64,000 bases of DNA from Lachnospiraceae bacterium. Lineage in GTDB: Bacteria > Bacillota > Clostridia > Lachnospirales > Lachnospiraceae. Position numbers and translations under genes: made by a program. This document shows, in pieces, positions 42,290-51,192 of this stretch (its first letter is position 1; each line of letters begins with the position of its first letter). The DNA is taken from contig JAKSRR010000007.1 in assembly GCA_024403455.1 (NCBI GenBank), forward strand, positions 1 to 64,000. Reading direction: 5' to 3'. The notes beneath the pieces are model-generated. The model had not been told where the DNA came from. It did not search any database and was given only the letters and a program-made list of their open reading frames with translations.

Positions 42290-43141
42290 ATGGCAAAGAC
42301 AGGACTGATACTGGAAGGAGGAGCCATTCGCGGAATATATTCCGCAGGGGTTCTGGATTATCTTCTGGAAGTTGATCAGAGATTTGATTATGTCATTGGC
42401 GTGTCGGCCGGATGTGGAAATGCTGCGAACTTTGTATCTAGACAGATAGGAAGATCTAAAAAGGTCATTACCCATGAAGGATTGGAGTCCTTTTGGGGTG
42501 CCCGCAGTTTTAAAAACAGCAGAAAATTCATGAATTTAGATATTCTGGTAGATCAGTATGCGTTAGAGGATGCGCGTTTTGATTTTGATACTTTTTATCA
42601 GTCGGAGACGGACTTAGAGTGTATTGCGATTGACTGTGAAACAGGAAAAGCTAGATACTTTGAAAAACCATACGAAGATGATCAGAGACTGCTTCTTGTT
42701 AGTAAAGCCAGCTGTTCTGTACCCTATGCATGTAAGCCTGTGGAAATCGACGGACATTTTTATTTAGATGGTTCTTTGGCAGATTCGATTCCTGTGGAAC
42801 GGGCGATGCATAAGGGATGTGAAAAGATGTTGGTGGTAATGACCAGACCGGAAAGTAAAGGGGCAACCAATTATGCAAAGGTAAAAAGAATCACGCGTAA
42901 GTTCTATGGAAAGAAGTATCCGAAACTATGCGAAACCATGGAGCATAGAGGCGTTGCCTATAAGAGACAGTTGCGACTTCTTCATAAGCTAGAGGCGGAG
43001 GGCAAGGTATTTATCATGTGTCCGGAAAAGACCATTGGGCATTTTGAGAAGAATAAGGAAAAAGTGGAAGCCTTTTACCGGTATGGATATCTTTCTATGA
43101 AGAATAGATACGAAGAGTTTAAAGCTTTTCTGGAAAAATAA
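42290..43141 (+). CDS. Patatin-like phospholipase
   Basis: 283 residues from the ATG at 42290, which has GGGGGAA upstream. An earlier in-frame ATG at 42254 lacks a site. Seen: the oxyanion loop LEGGAIRGIYSAGVLDYLL, the nucleophile serine in GVSAG (GxSxG) near residue 41, and the aspartate of the dyad in DGSLADSIPV. Relatives (RssA/YlbK group) hydrolyse acyl ester bonds of lipids. There is no signal peptide, so it acts in the cytoplasm. It is separated from FabG by a terminator, but its closeness to PlsC, ACP and ketosynthase genes keeps a lipid-remodelling role in view. Confidence 0.88.
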   Translation: MAKTGLILEGGAIRGIYSAGVLDYLLEVDQRFDYVIGVSAGCGNAANFVSRQIGRSKKVITHEGLESFWGARSFKNSRKFMNLDILVDQYALEDARFDFDTFYQSETDLECIAIDCETGKARYFEKPYEDDQRLLLVSKASCSVPYACKPVEIDGHFYLDGSLADSIPVERAMHKGCEKMLVVMTRPESKGATNYAKVKRITRKFYGKKYPKLCETMEHRGVAYKRQLRLLHKLEAEGKVFIMCPEKTIGHFEKNKEKVEAFYRYGYLSMKNRYEEFKAFLEK

Positions 43142-43205
43142 AGAATTGGTAGATGTTATAAATAAAGAGTCTTTTCAAAAGGCAGCAGACGATAGGGGAG
43201 ATGTT

Positions 43206-43214
43206 TGCTATAAT
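43206..43214 (+). promoter_or_regulatory. Extended -10 promoter of proA
   Basis: TGCTATAAT, an extended -10 box, 32 bases before the ATG. The same TGCTATAAT box appears at 48823 and 49973. Confidence 0.5.
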
Positions 43215-43246
43215 AGATAAATCCTACAGAGAAAGGAATGTAACGC

Positions 43247-44545
43247 ATGGCAATGAATATGAAGGAAGCAGCAGCTTCCATGAAACAAGATAGTTCCCAG
43301 ATGGCAGCGTTGTCTGCAGAGGTTAGAAATGCAGCGCTTTTAGCAGTGAAGGATGCCCTTCTTGCGAACCAGGACAGAATATTTGCTGCTAATAAAGAGG
43401 ACATGGATGCGGCAGAAACGGCAGGGATTTCCACTGCGGTTAAGAAGCGACTGAAATTTGATGAGCATAAATTGCAGGATGTTATTTCCGGGATTGAAGG
43501 ACTAGTGGCTTTACCAGATCCTATTGGAAAGGTTCAGTTAGAGAGAGAACTTGATGAAGGATTGGTGTTAGAAAGAGTATCCTGTCCTATTGGTGTCATA
43601 GGGATTATTTTTGAGGCAAGACCAGATGCCCTAATTCAGATATCCTCCCTTTGCATTAAGAGTGGAAACTGCGCAATCTTAAAGGGCGGAAAAGAAACGG
43701 TGAGAACCAATAGGGTTTTATTTGAAGTGATTTATAGTACTGTAGTTGCAGCAGGACTTCCTAAGAACTGCCTTATGCAGGCGCAGCTTCATAATGAAAT
43801 TGATGAATTATTAACCTGCCATGAGAGTATTGATCTTTTGATTCCCAGAGGTTCTAATGCATTTGTACAGTATATTATGAATAATACAAAGATCCCTGTG
43901 ATGGGGCATGCGGATGGTATTTGTCATACCTATGTAGATAAAGATGTGGATTTAGAGAAAATGATTCCGGTCATTGTAGATGCTAAGACCCAGTATACAG
44001 CTGCCTGCAATGCAACGGAAACCTTATTGGTTCACAGGGAGATTGCGAAGGAAGCACTTCCGAAAATTGCAAATGCTCTTCGTGAAGCGAATGTTAAGAT
44101 CAGGGGAACGAAGGAAGCAGCATCGTTTATGGGCGATATTCCGGAAGAAGATATTATGGTGGAAGATGCATTTGCCACGGAGTATCTTGATCTCATTGTA
44201 TCAGTGAAACTCGTAGATGATGTGCAGGAAGCTATTTCACATATTAATAAATTTGGATCTCATCACACCGATTGTATTCTTACAGAGAACAAAGAAACTG
44301 CAGCTATCTTTATGCAGCTAGTGGATTCTGCAGGCGTGTACCAGAACTGCTCTACCAGGTTTGCGGATGGATTCCGGTACGGATTTGGCGCAGAGGTTGG
44401 AATCAGCACCAGTAAGATTCATGCCAGAGGTCCTGTTGGATTAGAGGGACTTGTCACCTATAAGTATAAGCTTTATGGAAATGGCCAGACGGTGGGAGAG
44501 TATGCATCGGGAAAGAAACAGTTCCATTTTGTCGATAGAATGTAG
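43247..44545 (+). CDS. proA: Gamma-glutamyl phosphate reductase
   Basis: 432 residues. It reduces gamma-glutamyl phosphate with NADPH to glutamate semialdehyde, the second step of proline synthesis. Seen: EARPDALIQISSLCIKSGNC, the catalytic cysteine in YTAACNATETLLVH, and GSHHTDCILTE and HARGPVGLEGL at the C terminus. The length is typical. It has AAAGGA before the ATG. The usual partner proB is not adjacent. A strong terminator follows. Confidence 0.95.
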   Translation: MAMNMKEAAASMKQDSSQMAALSAEVRNAALLAVKDALLANQDRIFAANKEDMDAAETAGISTAVKKRLKFDEHKLQDVISGIEGLVALPDPIGKVQLERELDEGLVLERVSCPIGVIGIIFEARPDALIQISSLCIKSGNCAILKGGKETVRTNRVLFEVIYSTVVAAGLPKNCLMQAQLHNEIDELLTCHESIDLLIPRGSNAFVQYIMNNTKIPVMGHADGICHTYVDKDVDLEKMIPVIVDAKTQYTAACNATETLLVHREIAKEALPKIANALREANVKIRGTKEAASFMGDIPEEDIMVEDAFATEYLDLIVSVKLVDDVQEAISHINKFGSHHTDCILTENKETAAIFMQLVDSAGVYQNCSTRFADGFRYGFGAEVGISTSKIHARGPVGLEGLVTYKYKLYGNGQTVGEYASGKKQFHFVDRM

Positions 44546-44600
44546 GTGGAAAAGATAGGAATAGTCCATCAATAGATTTGTCCAAAGGTTAAGAAAGAGG

Positions 44601-44632
44601 GAGCACTTTACAGCGTAGAGTGCTCTTTTTAA
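44601..44632 (+). terminator. Intrinsic terminator after proA
   Basis: GAGCACTTT / AGAGTGCTC stem followed by five T. Confidence 0.8.
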
Positions 44633-44646
44633 TTATTTGAAAATAA

Positions 44647-44689
44647 TTAGCACTCACCTCTTGACAGTGCTAACAACGAGGAGTATTTT
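44647..44689 (+). promoter_or_regulatory. CIRCE operator and promoter of clpB
   Basis: TTAGCACTC-N9-CAGTGCTAA (44647-44673), one base off the HrcA-binding CIRCE consensus. The -35 TTGACA (44661-44666) sits inside the operator, with TATTTT (44684-44689) 17 bases further. HrcA binding would therefore block polymerase directly. Heat-shock control of clpB by HrcA is thus indicated. Confidence 0.85.
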
Positions 44690-44745
44690 ATATGAAATGA
44701 ACAAAAAATAGGGCGCAAAATGTATTTTGCAGAAAGGAGACGCCT

Positions 44746-47328
44746 ATGAAATTAGATCAGTTTACACAAAATTCCATGAAAGCAATACAGGATTGCGAAA
44801 AGCTAGCCTATGAGTATGGAAATCAGGAAATGGAGCAGGAACATCTACTCGTTGCGCTCCTTCGTCAGGAAGACAGCCTGATTAAAAAACTTATAGAGCG
44901 TATGGAAATCAATGTGGATCACTTTGTTTCCAAAGCAGAAGAGGCACTAGGGAAACGAGTGAAAGTACAGGGCGGACAGCTGCTGGTAGGAGAGTATTTA
45001 AATAAAACGCTCATCACGGCGGAAGATGAAGCGAAGAAAATGGGAGATTCCTACGTCTCCGTGGAGCATTTATTTTTGTCTATGTTGAAACACCCCAGTA
45101 AGACCATGAAGGCCATCTGGGAGGAGTATGGTATTACCAGAGATAGATTTCTTAAGGCATTAGCCTCCGTCAGAGGTAATCATAGCGTAACTAGCGATAA
45201 TCCGGAGGCAACCTACGATACACTAGCCAAATATGGACAGGAATTAGTAGAAAAGGCAAAGAAACAGAAGCTGGATCCTGTCATTGGCAGAGACAGTGAG
45301 ATTCGTAATGTGATTCGAATCTTAAGCCGTAAAACGAAAAATAATCCAGTTTTGATTGGAGAACCTGGTGTCGGAAAGACGGCAGTTGTTGAGGGACTTG
45401 CGCAGCGTATTGTAGCGGGGGACGTTCCAGAAAATTTGAAGAACAAAAAGATATTTGCATTAGATATGGGGGCATTGGTTGCTGGAGCAAAATATCGTGG
45501 TGAATTTGAAGAACGACTAAAAGCTGTTTTGGATGACGTGAAGAATTCTGATGGGGAGATTATTCTTTTTATTGATGAACTGCATACGATTGTTGGAGCA
45601 GGAAAGACAGATGGGGCATTAGATGCAGGCAATATGCTAAAACCCATGCTGGCTCGAGGGGAACTACACTGCATTGGTGCTACAACCCTAGATGAGTATC
45701 GAAAATATATTGAGAAGGATCCGGCACTAGAAAGACGATTCCAGCCAGTACTTGTGGAAGAACCAACCGTTGAAGATACCATATCCATTCTTAGAGGACT
45801 GAAAGAACGCTATGAAGTATTCCATGGTGTAAAGATTATGGACAATGCACTGGTATCGGCAGCAATGCTATCCAATCGTTATATCTCTGATAGGTTTCTG
45901 CCAGATAAGGCTATCGATTTAATTGATGAAGCCTGTGCACTTATTAAGACAGAATTAGATTCTATGCCAACTGAATTAGATGAACAGAGGAGAAAAATAC
46001 TACAGGCAGAAATCGAGGCAGCAGCGCTTCGAAAAGAAGATGATGACTTATCCAAAGAGCGTTTGCAAGTTTTAGAGAAGGAAATTGCTGAAGAGAAGGA
46101 AGCCTTTGAAAAGCAGAAAGCTGATTGGGAAAATGAGAAGAATTTAGTCGGTGGCTTGTCTGCTCTAAGAGAGCAGATAGAATCTGTAAACAGTCAGATT
46201 CAGATTGCTCAAAGAGAAGGCAATTTAGAAAAAGCAGCAGAATTGTCCTATAGTACATTGCCAAGTCTCAAAAAGGAATTGGCAGACAGAGAAGAGGATA
46301 TTAAAAAACGCGGTACAAGTTTGGTACATGAATCAGTGTCTGACGAAGAGATTGCAAGAATCATCAGCCGTTGGACCGGTATTCCTGTTGCGAAGTTAAC
46401 CGAGTCAGAAAGAAATAAAACACTGCATCTCGCAGAGGAACTGATGCAGTCTGTCATCGGACAGGAAGAAGGTGTAGTAAAGGTATCGGAAGCTATTATG
46501 CGTAGTAAGGCTGGCATCAAGGATCCCAGCAAACCCATTGGTTCCTTCCTGTTCTTAGGACCTACCGGTGTTGGCAAAACGGAACTTGCGAAGACTTTAG
46601 CCCGCAGCCTTTTTGATGACGAAAATGCCATGGTGCGTATCGATATGAGCGAGTATATGGAGAAACATGCCGTATCCCGACTTATCGGAGCGCCTCCCGG
46701 ATATGTGGGCTACGATGAAGGCGGACAGCTGACGGAAGCAGTTCGAAGAAAGCCTTATGCGGTAGTTCTTTTTGATGAGGTGGAGAAGGCACATCCGGAT
46801 GTGTTCAACATACTCTTGCAGGTACTGGATGATGGTCGTATCACAGACTCGCAAGGAAAGACGGTAGACTTTAAGAATACCATTCTGATTATGACCAGTA
46901 ACATTGGGGCGCAGATGCTGCTAGATGGTATTGATGAGAAAGGGAATCTGTCTGAGACCGTGCAGAATGCAGTACTTTCCGAGTTAAGACTGCACTTTAA
47001 ACCAGAGTTTTTAAACAGACTGGATGAAATCATTCTCTTTAAGCCACTTTCAAAAGACAGTATTACTTCTATTGTGGATCTGATTATGAAAGAGCTTAAT
47101 AAGCGCTTAGCAGAGAAGGAAATTCAGGTGGAACTTTCACCGGAAGCGAAGCAATTTATTGTGGATGAGGGATATGATCCATCTTATGGTGCAAGACCCT
47201 TAAAGCGATACATTCAGAAGACGGTGGAAACTCTCTCCGCAAAGATTATTTTAGCGGGAGATCTGCAGAAGAAAGATACCATATATATTAAGGTGCAGGA
47301 TGGCACTTTGGTAGCGGTAAAGAAATAA
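44746..47328 (+). CDS. clpB: ClpB disaggregase
   Basis: 860-residue AAA+ chaperone that, with DnaK, pulls apart protein aggregates. Domain order: N-terminal Clp-N repeats (residues 1-145), first ATPase with GEPGVGKT and the LFIDELHT Walker B, the coiled-coil M domain (about 400-520, which separates ClpB from ClpC and ClpA), second ATPase with GPTGVGKT and [10 protein letters not shown], and the small C-terminal domain. GAAAGGAG precedes the ATG. A CIRCE operator upstream shows HrcA control. No dnaK or groE gene is adjacent. Confidence 0.96.
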   Translation: MKLDQFTQNSMKAIQDCEKLAYEYGNQEMEQEHLLVALLRQEDSLIKKLIERMEINVDHFVSKAEEALGKRVKVQGGQLLVGEYLNKTLITAEDEAKKMGDSYVSVEHLFLSMLKHPSKTMKAIWEEYGITRDRFLKALASVRGNHSVTSDNPEATYDTLAKYGQELVEKAKKQKLDPVIGRDSEIRNVIRILSRKTKNNPVLIGEPGVGKTAVVEGLAQRIVAGDVPENLKNKKIFALDMGALVAGAKYRGEFEERLKAVLDDVKNSDGEIILFIDELHTIVGAGKTDGALDAGNMLKPMLARGELHCIGATTLDEYRKYIEKDPALERRFQPVLVEEPTVEDTISILRGLKERYEVFHGVKIMDNALVSAAMLSNRYISDRFLPDKAIDLIDEACALIKTELDSMPTELDEQRRKILQAEIEAAALRKEDDDLSKERLQVLEKEIAEEKEAFEKQKADWENEKNLVGGLSALREQIESVNSQIQIAQREGNLEKAAELSYSTLPSLKKELADREEDIKKRGTSLVHESVSDEEIARIISRWTGIPVAKLTESERNKTLHLAEELMQSVIGQEEGVVKVSEAIMRSKAGIKDPSKPIGSFLFLGPTGVGKTELAKTLARSLFDDENAMVRIDMSEYMEKHAVSRLIGAPPGYVGYDEGGQLTEAVRRKPYAVVLFDEVEKAHPDVFNILLQVLDDGRITDSQGKTVDFKNTILIMTSNIGAQMLLDGIDEKGNLSETVQNAVLSELRLHFKPEFLNRLDEIILFKPLSKDSITSIVDLIMKELNKRLAEKEIQVELSPEAKQFIVDEGYDPSYGARPLKRYIQKTVETLSAKIILAGDLQKKDTIYIKVQDGTLVAVKK

Positions 47329-47333
47329 TGGCA

Positions 47334-47368
47334 GCAGGCTAAGGACGCGTTCCTTGGCCTGTTTTTTA
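47334..47368 (+). terminator. Intrinsic terminator after clpB
   Basis: CAGGCTAAGGA / TTCCTTGGCCTG imperfect stem followed by six T. Confidence 0.75.
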
Positions 47369-47460
47369 TAGAAAGCATTTATGAAAATTTGAACATTTTT
47401 ACCGGGGGCAAGCGGTCCCCAAATGGATAATCGAGGTTGCGGGAATTAGAGAAACGCACC

Positions 47461-47489
47461 AGAAGGCTCAGGAAGAGCCTTCTTTTTGT
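47461..47489 (+). terminator. Second terminator-like hairpin, orphan
   Basis: AGAAGGCTC / GAGCCTTCT perfect stem, five-base loop, T-run. No gene lies between it and the clpB terminator, so it may end a lost gene or a small RNA. Confidence 0.6.
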
Positions 47490-47600
47490 GGGGGGGGAAA
47501 AGTTGAGGCTAAGAAGTTGAAAAGACGTTGATATACTGCATATCAAGTGCTGCGGCCACTTGACTGTGCCCACAGCACAATAATGTTTAGGAGAAATGTG

Positions 47601-48698
47601 ATGAAGAAAAAAGCAGTCTTGTGGTTACTTGTAATGTCTGTATTTATGGGAACTACAGCATGTGGAGCAAGTGATGGTAGCGATTCTGGTAGGGAACTAG
47701 AAGGGAAAAACGCGTTCGAGTTGGATATTACTGATGTGGCTGACAGTGATGAAAGCAGTTCCGTTTTTGAAATCCCAGACATTACTGTTGAAAAGAGTGG
47801 AATCTGTGGAACGAATGCGACATGGGAATATGGCGGCGGCATCCTTATCATAAGGGGAACAGGAGAGATGAGTGATTATGAGGTGGATGATCTCTATATT
47901 GCTAATACTCCTTGGAAAGAATTTAGGGACTCCATAGTTCATATATATATCGAAAATGGAATTACAACAATCGGTCAACGAGCTTTTTCTAAATGCAGTA
48001 ATCTTGGAAAGGTTTTCATTCCGGAATCTGTTGAATGTATAAAATACAAAGCGTTTTCCGAGTGCAAGAAACTTGAAACCATAGATTTATCTAAGGTAAA
48101 AAATTTAGGTCCATATGTATTTGAGGTTTGCGAAAAATTAGAAGATGTTAATCTGGCAAATCTCGTAAAAATTTATCCGAATGTTTTTGAAGGATGCATA
48201 AACTTAAAGAGTGTGATATTACCAAACAGTTTATTGTATTCAGGTTTGCAACTTTCCTATAAAAATGAAGATGAAATCAAATTCTGCGAGATTATTACGG
48301 TACCAGACAGTTTGATGCCAAAAAGAACGGCCGATTTTTATGTTGGAATTTTTTATGGGGATGCCTATGAAAAACAAACGCATTATGATGCTTTAACAGA
48401 GATTAGGAATGTAGATGGAAGAAGCCTCGATATGAGTAAGTATTATATTCTTTTTGATGATAGTTATGCATGTTATTATTATGATGAATATGTAAATGAT
48501 GATGATGTGCTGCCAGAGGGAACTGTGTACACTTCTGCAGATTGTCCTATTCAAAATAATTTTCCGGGACTTTTTGATTGCACAGACGACTGTTTTTATT
48601 GTAATTCTGAGTATCGTCATTCTAGAGATGATGAGGATGAAGTGGATCCGTCAAGCGAAGAATATACAGGGGAATTCGGAACTGCTGAGGAAGACTAA
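47601..48698 (+). CDS. BspA-like leucine-rich repeat lipoprotein
   Basis: 365 residues from the ATG at 47601, behind AGGAG. The signal peptide ends in a lipobox-like TTAC. A short acidic linker leads to a beta-rich segment (WEYGGGILIIRGTGEMSDYE), then LRR_5-type repeats of 22-23 residues from about residue 120 to 225 (ITTIGQRAFSKCSNLGKVFIPESV and following units). The last 120 residues are acidic, aromatic and Cys-containing, without a named fold. BspA-like proteins are surface binders of host or other proteins. The codon use is more AT-rich than that of clpB. It stands alone between terminators. Confidence 0.82.
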   Translation: MKKKAVLWLLVMSVFMGTTACGASDGSDSGRELEGKNAFELDITDVADSDESSSVFEIPDITVEKSGICGTNATWEYGGGILIIRGTGEMSDYEVDDLYIANTPWKEFRDSIVHIYIENGITTIGQRAFSKCSNLGKVFIPESVECIKYKAFSECKKLETIDLSKVKNLGPYVFEVCEKLEDVNLANLVKIYPNVFEGCINLKSVILPNSLLYSGLQLSYKNEDEIKFCEIITVPDSLMPKRTADFYVGIFYGDAYEKQTHYDALTEIRNVDGRSLDMSKYYILFDDSYACYYYDEYVNDDDVLPEGTVYTSADCPIQNNFPGLFDCTDDCFYCNSEYRHSRDDEDEVDPSSEEYTGEFGTAEED

Positions 48699-48746
48699 TT
48701 GACCAATTGTATCCGGTACAAATGGTCCCAATAGGGAAACACAAAA

Positions 48747-48770
48747 GAGGCGCATAAGGCGCCTCTATTT
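48747..48770 (+). terminator. Terminator hairpin, copy A of a 20-bp repeat
   Basis: GAGGCGCATAAGGCGCCTCT (48747-48766), itself an inverted repeat with a T-rich tail. The identical 20 bases recur at 49948-49967 on the other side of the Rpn gene. Confidence 0.75.
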
Positions 48771-48802
48771 TCTAGCGTAGCGGAGTATTTACTTGTAGTA
48801 TA

Positions 48803-48831
48803 TTGAGCGAGCAGAAAGGGTGTGCTATAAT
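48803..48831 (+). promoter_or_regulatory. Promoter of the Rpn leader
   Basis: TTGAGC (48803-48808), 17-base spacer, TATAAT (48826-48831) with extended TGC. It is 177 bases before the Rpn start codon. Confidence 0.6.
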
Positions 48832-48916
48832 CGTCGCATCAAGCTAAGTTTTCATATTCACCATGGCCAGTAGGGTTGCATGTGTTCTATTTAATCTAAT
48901 TTTTAATCGTATATCA

Positions 48917-48967
48917 CGAAAATTTCAGCTTTGAGAATTTAAAGCAGAAGTTTTCGTTTTTTTATTT
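48917..48967 (+). terminator. Strong terminator hairpin inside the Rpn leader
   Basis: A 16-bp stem (48917-48932 with 48941-48956) with one G-T pair and one mismatch, then TTTTTTTATTT. It is placed after the promoter at 48803 and before the gene at 49008, with no reading frame between. It could act as an attenuator or as the end of a roughly 120-base small RNA. The 3' arm GCAGAAG can also pair with CTTCTGC at 48976-48982. Confidence 0.65.
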
Positions 48968-49007
48968 ACAGAGACTTCTGCAAGAAAAAAGGACAGGAGA
49001 TTTGTAA

Positions 49008-49895
49008 ATGAAAGAAAAGAAAGAAGGTAACAGAGAGTATCGAAGTGATGTATTCAGTATGCTTATGGCTGATAAGAAGAACGCACTTCAAGTGTACAAT
49101 GCGTTAAATGGAACGCAGTATGATGATCCGGAGCTTGTTGAGATTCATACTATGGATAAAGGTGTATCATTGTCCATAAGAAATGATTCTGCCATTGTAG
49201 TGGATTCTAGTTTAAGTCTGTATGAACATCAATCAACAGTGTGCCCCAATATGCCATTGCGTAGTTTGTTTTATGTATCGAATATACTACGTAGAATGAC
49301 CAAGGATGAGGATATATTTGGTTCTGGTAGGATTCCGATTCCGCTTCCAAAGTTTGCGGTGTTTTATAATGGAACCAAAGATATGCCTTGTGAATGGGAA
49401 GAACGTTTATCCGATGCATTTCTTAAGAAAACGGATAAACCAGAGCTTGAGCTAGTATGTAAGGTGTATAATATTAACCAAGATAAAGGGAAGAAACTTC
49501 TTGATAGTTGTTCAATCCTGCATGATTATATGATGTTTGTAGATTATGTAAGGTTGTATTTACAGGAAAAAGAACTTAAGGATGCAATTAATGCAGCCAT
49601 TGATAGATGCATTCAAGAAGAAATACAGCCGGATTTCTTTAAAGAGAACAGGGAGGAAATACTTAGAATGGCAGAACTAGATTTTACATTTGAACGTCGT
49701 TTAGAATTAGGTGTTAAATCCGCCTTGAAACAAGGAAAAGAAGAAGGTTGGGCAGAGGCAAGTGAGATAATCAATAAGAAAGATGAGCAACTTAAAGAAA
49801 TGGATGTTCAGTTAAATGAGAAAGAATATTTGCTAAACGAGAAGGATGAAGAGATAAAACGATTAAAGGCACAGCTTGAATGCATGACAGTTTAA
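49008..49895 (+). CDS. Rpn-family nuclease / putative transposase
   Basis: 295 residues, with ACAGGAG upstream of the ATG. The core reads REYRSDVFSMLM near the start, then the PD-(D/E)XK signature in SLYEHQSTVCPNMPLRSL (residues about 71-88, E-x-Q) and FAVFYNGTKDMP. The aspartate position before it reads VVDSSLSLYEHQ, where family members usually have Asp-Gly/Asp-x-Leu. The C terminus is a coiled coil (KKDEQLKEMDVQLNEKEY...) rather than the Gly-Lys-Leu-Glu repeat of the gene at 4504. These proteins cut DNA and promote recombination. It is flanked by two copies of a 20-bp hairpin repeat and lies behind an unusual leader. Confidence 0.85.
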   Translation: MKEKKEGNREYRSDVFSMLMADKKNALQVYNALNGTQYDDPELVEIHTMDKGVSLSIRNDSAIVVDSSLSLYEHQSTVCPNMPLRSLFYVSNILRRMTKDEDIFGSGRIPIPLPKFAVFYNGTKDMPCEWEERLSDAFLKKTDKPELELVCKVYNINQDKGKKLLDSCSILHDYMMFVDYVRLYLQEKELKDAINAAIDRCIQEEIQPDFFKENREEILRMAELDFTFERRLELGVKSALKQGKEEGWAEASEIINKKDEQLKEMDVQLNEKEYLLNEKDEEIKRLKAQLECMTV

Positions 49896-49947
49896 ATCGG
49901 GTCCAATGTACAGGGGATATATGATTTGAAATAGGATAAACACACAG

Positions 49948-49972
49948 GAGGCGCATAAGGCGCCTCTTTTTG
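49948..49972 (+). terminator. Terminator hairpin, copy B of a 20-bp repeat
   Basis: Identical 20 bases to 48747-48766, followed by five T. It ends the Rpn transcript and abuts the promoter of the next gene. Confidence 0.8.
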
Positions 49973-49981
49973 TGCTATAAT
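49973..49981 (+). promoter_or_regulatory. Extended -10 promoter giving a leaderless transcript
   Basis: TGCTATAAT with its last base only six bases before the ATG at 49988. Transcription would start at or next to the start codon. Confidence 0.55.
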
Positions 49982-49987
49982 AAAATT

Positions 49988-51049
49988 ATGTTAACCAATT
50001 GTTTCAAGGCAAAGTGCAAAAAGATAATAGCAGTCATTGGTGTGTGGGTTCTGGCAACCTGTTGTTTGGTTGCCTGCGGAAAAGGGGAACGTAGAGAGAT
50101 TGTCCTTTCTACTGGTTTCTACGAGAATGAGATCTTTCGTTTGGAAGGGGAACGTACCAATCGTGGTGAGGTTATGGTATACCTGACCAACATTATGAAT
50201 CAGTATGGACAAGTGTATGGTGATGAAATTTGGAACACAGAGATTGGAAGCGGAAGCCTGCAGTCTGAAGTGAAGGATACCGTGCTTGCCAGAATCGTGA
50301 AGATAAAGATTATGAATCGCATGGCAGAGGCGTACAGTATTACCTTATCAGAGGCTGATATTAATGCGGCAGCCCAGGCAGCAAATGCCTATTATACATC
50401 TCTTTCTGAACAGGAAAAGGCGGCCTTTGAACAGATTACAGAAGAAGAACTTGCCAGAATGTATGAAGAGTATGCTTTGGCAGCCAGACTCTATAATTAT
50501 ATTACCAAGGATGTCAGTACAGAAATTAGTGACGATGAAGCGAGAAGCGTCTTAGTGGAGCAGATTGTTCTATATAAAGATGATAATCGCAACACATCAG
50601 AGAACCAGGCAGATGCTGATGCAGTTCGCATGGCAGAGTTTGCAAGACAGGCAAGAGAAGAGGGAACCGATTTTGCAGAACTTGCATCTTTATATAATGA
50701 GGCTGAAAAAGACAAAGTGTCTGTATTAAGGGGACAGTGGGAAAAACGACTCGAGGATGTCATCTTCAATTTGGAACGCGACCAAATTAGTGAAATCGTA
50801 GAGACAGAAGATGCTTTTTATTTATTTCACTGCATCAGTCCGGTAGATTACAGCCGTATTGATAGTGCAAAACAGGAAATTATCGATCTCCGAAAACAAA
50901 AATTGTTTAATGACACTTATGCAGCCTATGCCGATTCCGTTAAGATTTATCTAAATGAGGAAGTGTGGGACAATTTAGCGCCACAGTATGGCGGCGGAAT
51001 TGATACAGCTGATTTCTTCCAAATCTACGATCAATACTTTCCTGAATAG
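49988..51049 (+). CDS. Foldase-like lipoprotein (SurA/PrsA-type N domain and PPIase)
   Basis: 353 residues from the ATG at 49988. It has no ribosome site, and the -10 box ends six bases upstream, so translation is probably leaderless. The signal peptide ends in the lipobox LVACG near residue 30. A helical chaperone-like domain (LARIVKIKIMNRMAEAYSITLSEADINAAAQAANAYY) is followed by a parvulin-like PPIase domain (VEQIVLYKDD, then REEGTDFAELASLYNEAEKD, and EDAFYLFHCIS) and a short helical end. Such lipoproteins help fold exported proteins at the outer face of the membrane. The parvulin match is partial, so catalytic activity is uncertain. Confidence 0.82.
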   Translation: MLTNCFKAKCKKIIAVIGVWVLATCCLVACGKGERREIVLSTGFYENEIFRLEGERTNRGEVMVYLTNIMNQYGQVYGDEIWNTEIGSGSLQSEVKDTVLARIVKIKIMNRMAEAYSITLSEADINAAAQAANAYYTSLSEQEKAAFEQITEEELARMYEEYALAARLYNYITKDVSTEISDDEARSVLVEQIVLYKDDNRNTSENQADADAVRMAEFARQAREEGTDFAELASLYNEAEKDKVSVLRGQWEKRLEDVIFNLERDQISEIVETEDAFYLFHCISPVDYSRIDSAKQEIIDLRKQKLFNDTYAAYADSVKIYLNEEVWDNLAPQYGGGIDTADFFQIYDQYFPE

Positions 51050-51074
51050 GAGAAAACAGACTTATTACTTTTTG

Positions 51075-51137
51075 TTAGCACTCACGCAATGTGAGTGCTA
51101 AATTTTTCTTGACTTTTTGTTTGACGGGTTTTATCAT
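51075..51137 (+). promoter_or_regulatory. Perfect CIRCE operator and promoter of htpG
   Basis: TTAGCACTC-N9-GAGTGCTAA (51075-51101) matches the CIRCE consensus fully. Eight bases later comes TTGACT (51109-51114), 17 bases, TATCAT (51132-51137). HrcA repression of htpG is indicated, with the operator just upstream of the promoter. In Bacillus subtilis htpG is not HrcA-controlled, so this differs. Confidence 0.88.
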
Positions 51138-51192
51138 TGTTTTAATGGCGTATATAGACGCCCATACTATATGTGAAAGGAAGCGATTTATT

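Noticed and set aside
47369-47460. Possible lost gene between two terminators after clpB
   Set aside because: No reading frame or RNA fold could be recognised in these 90 bases.
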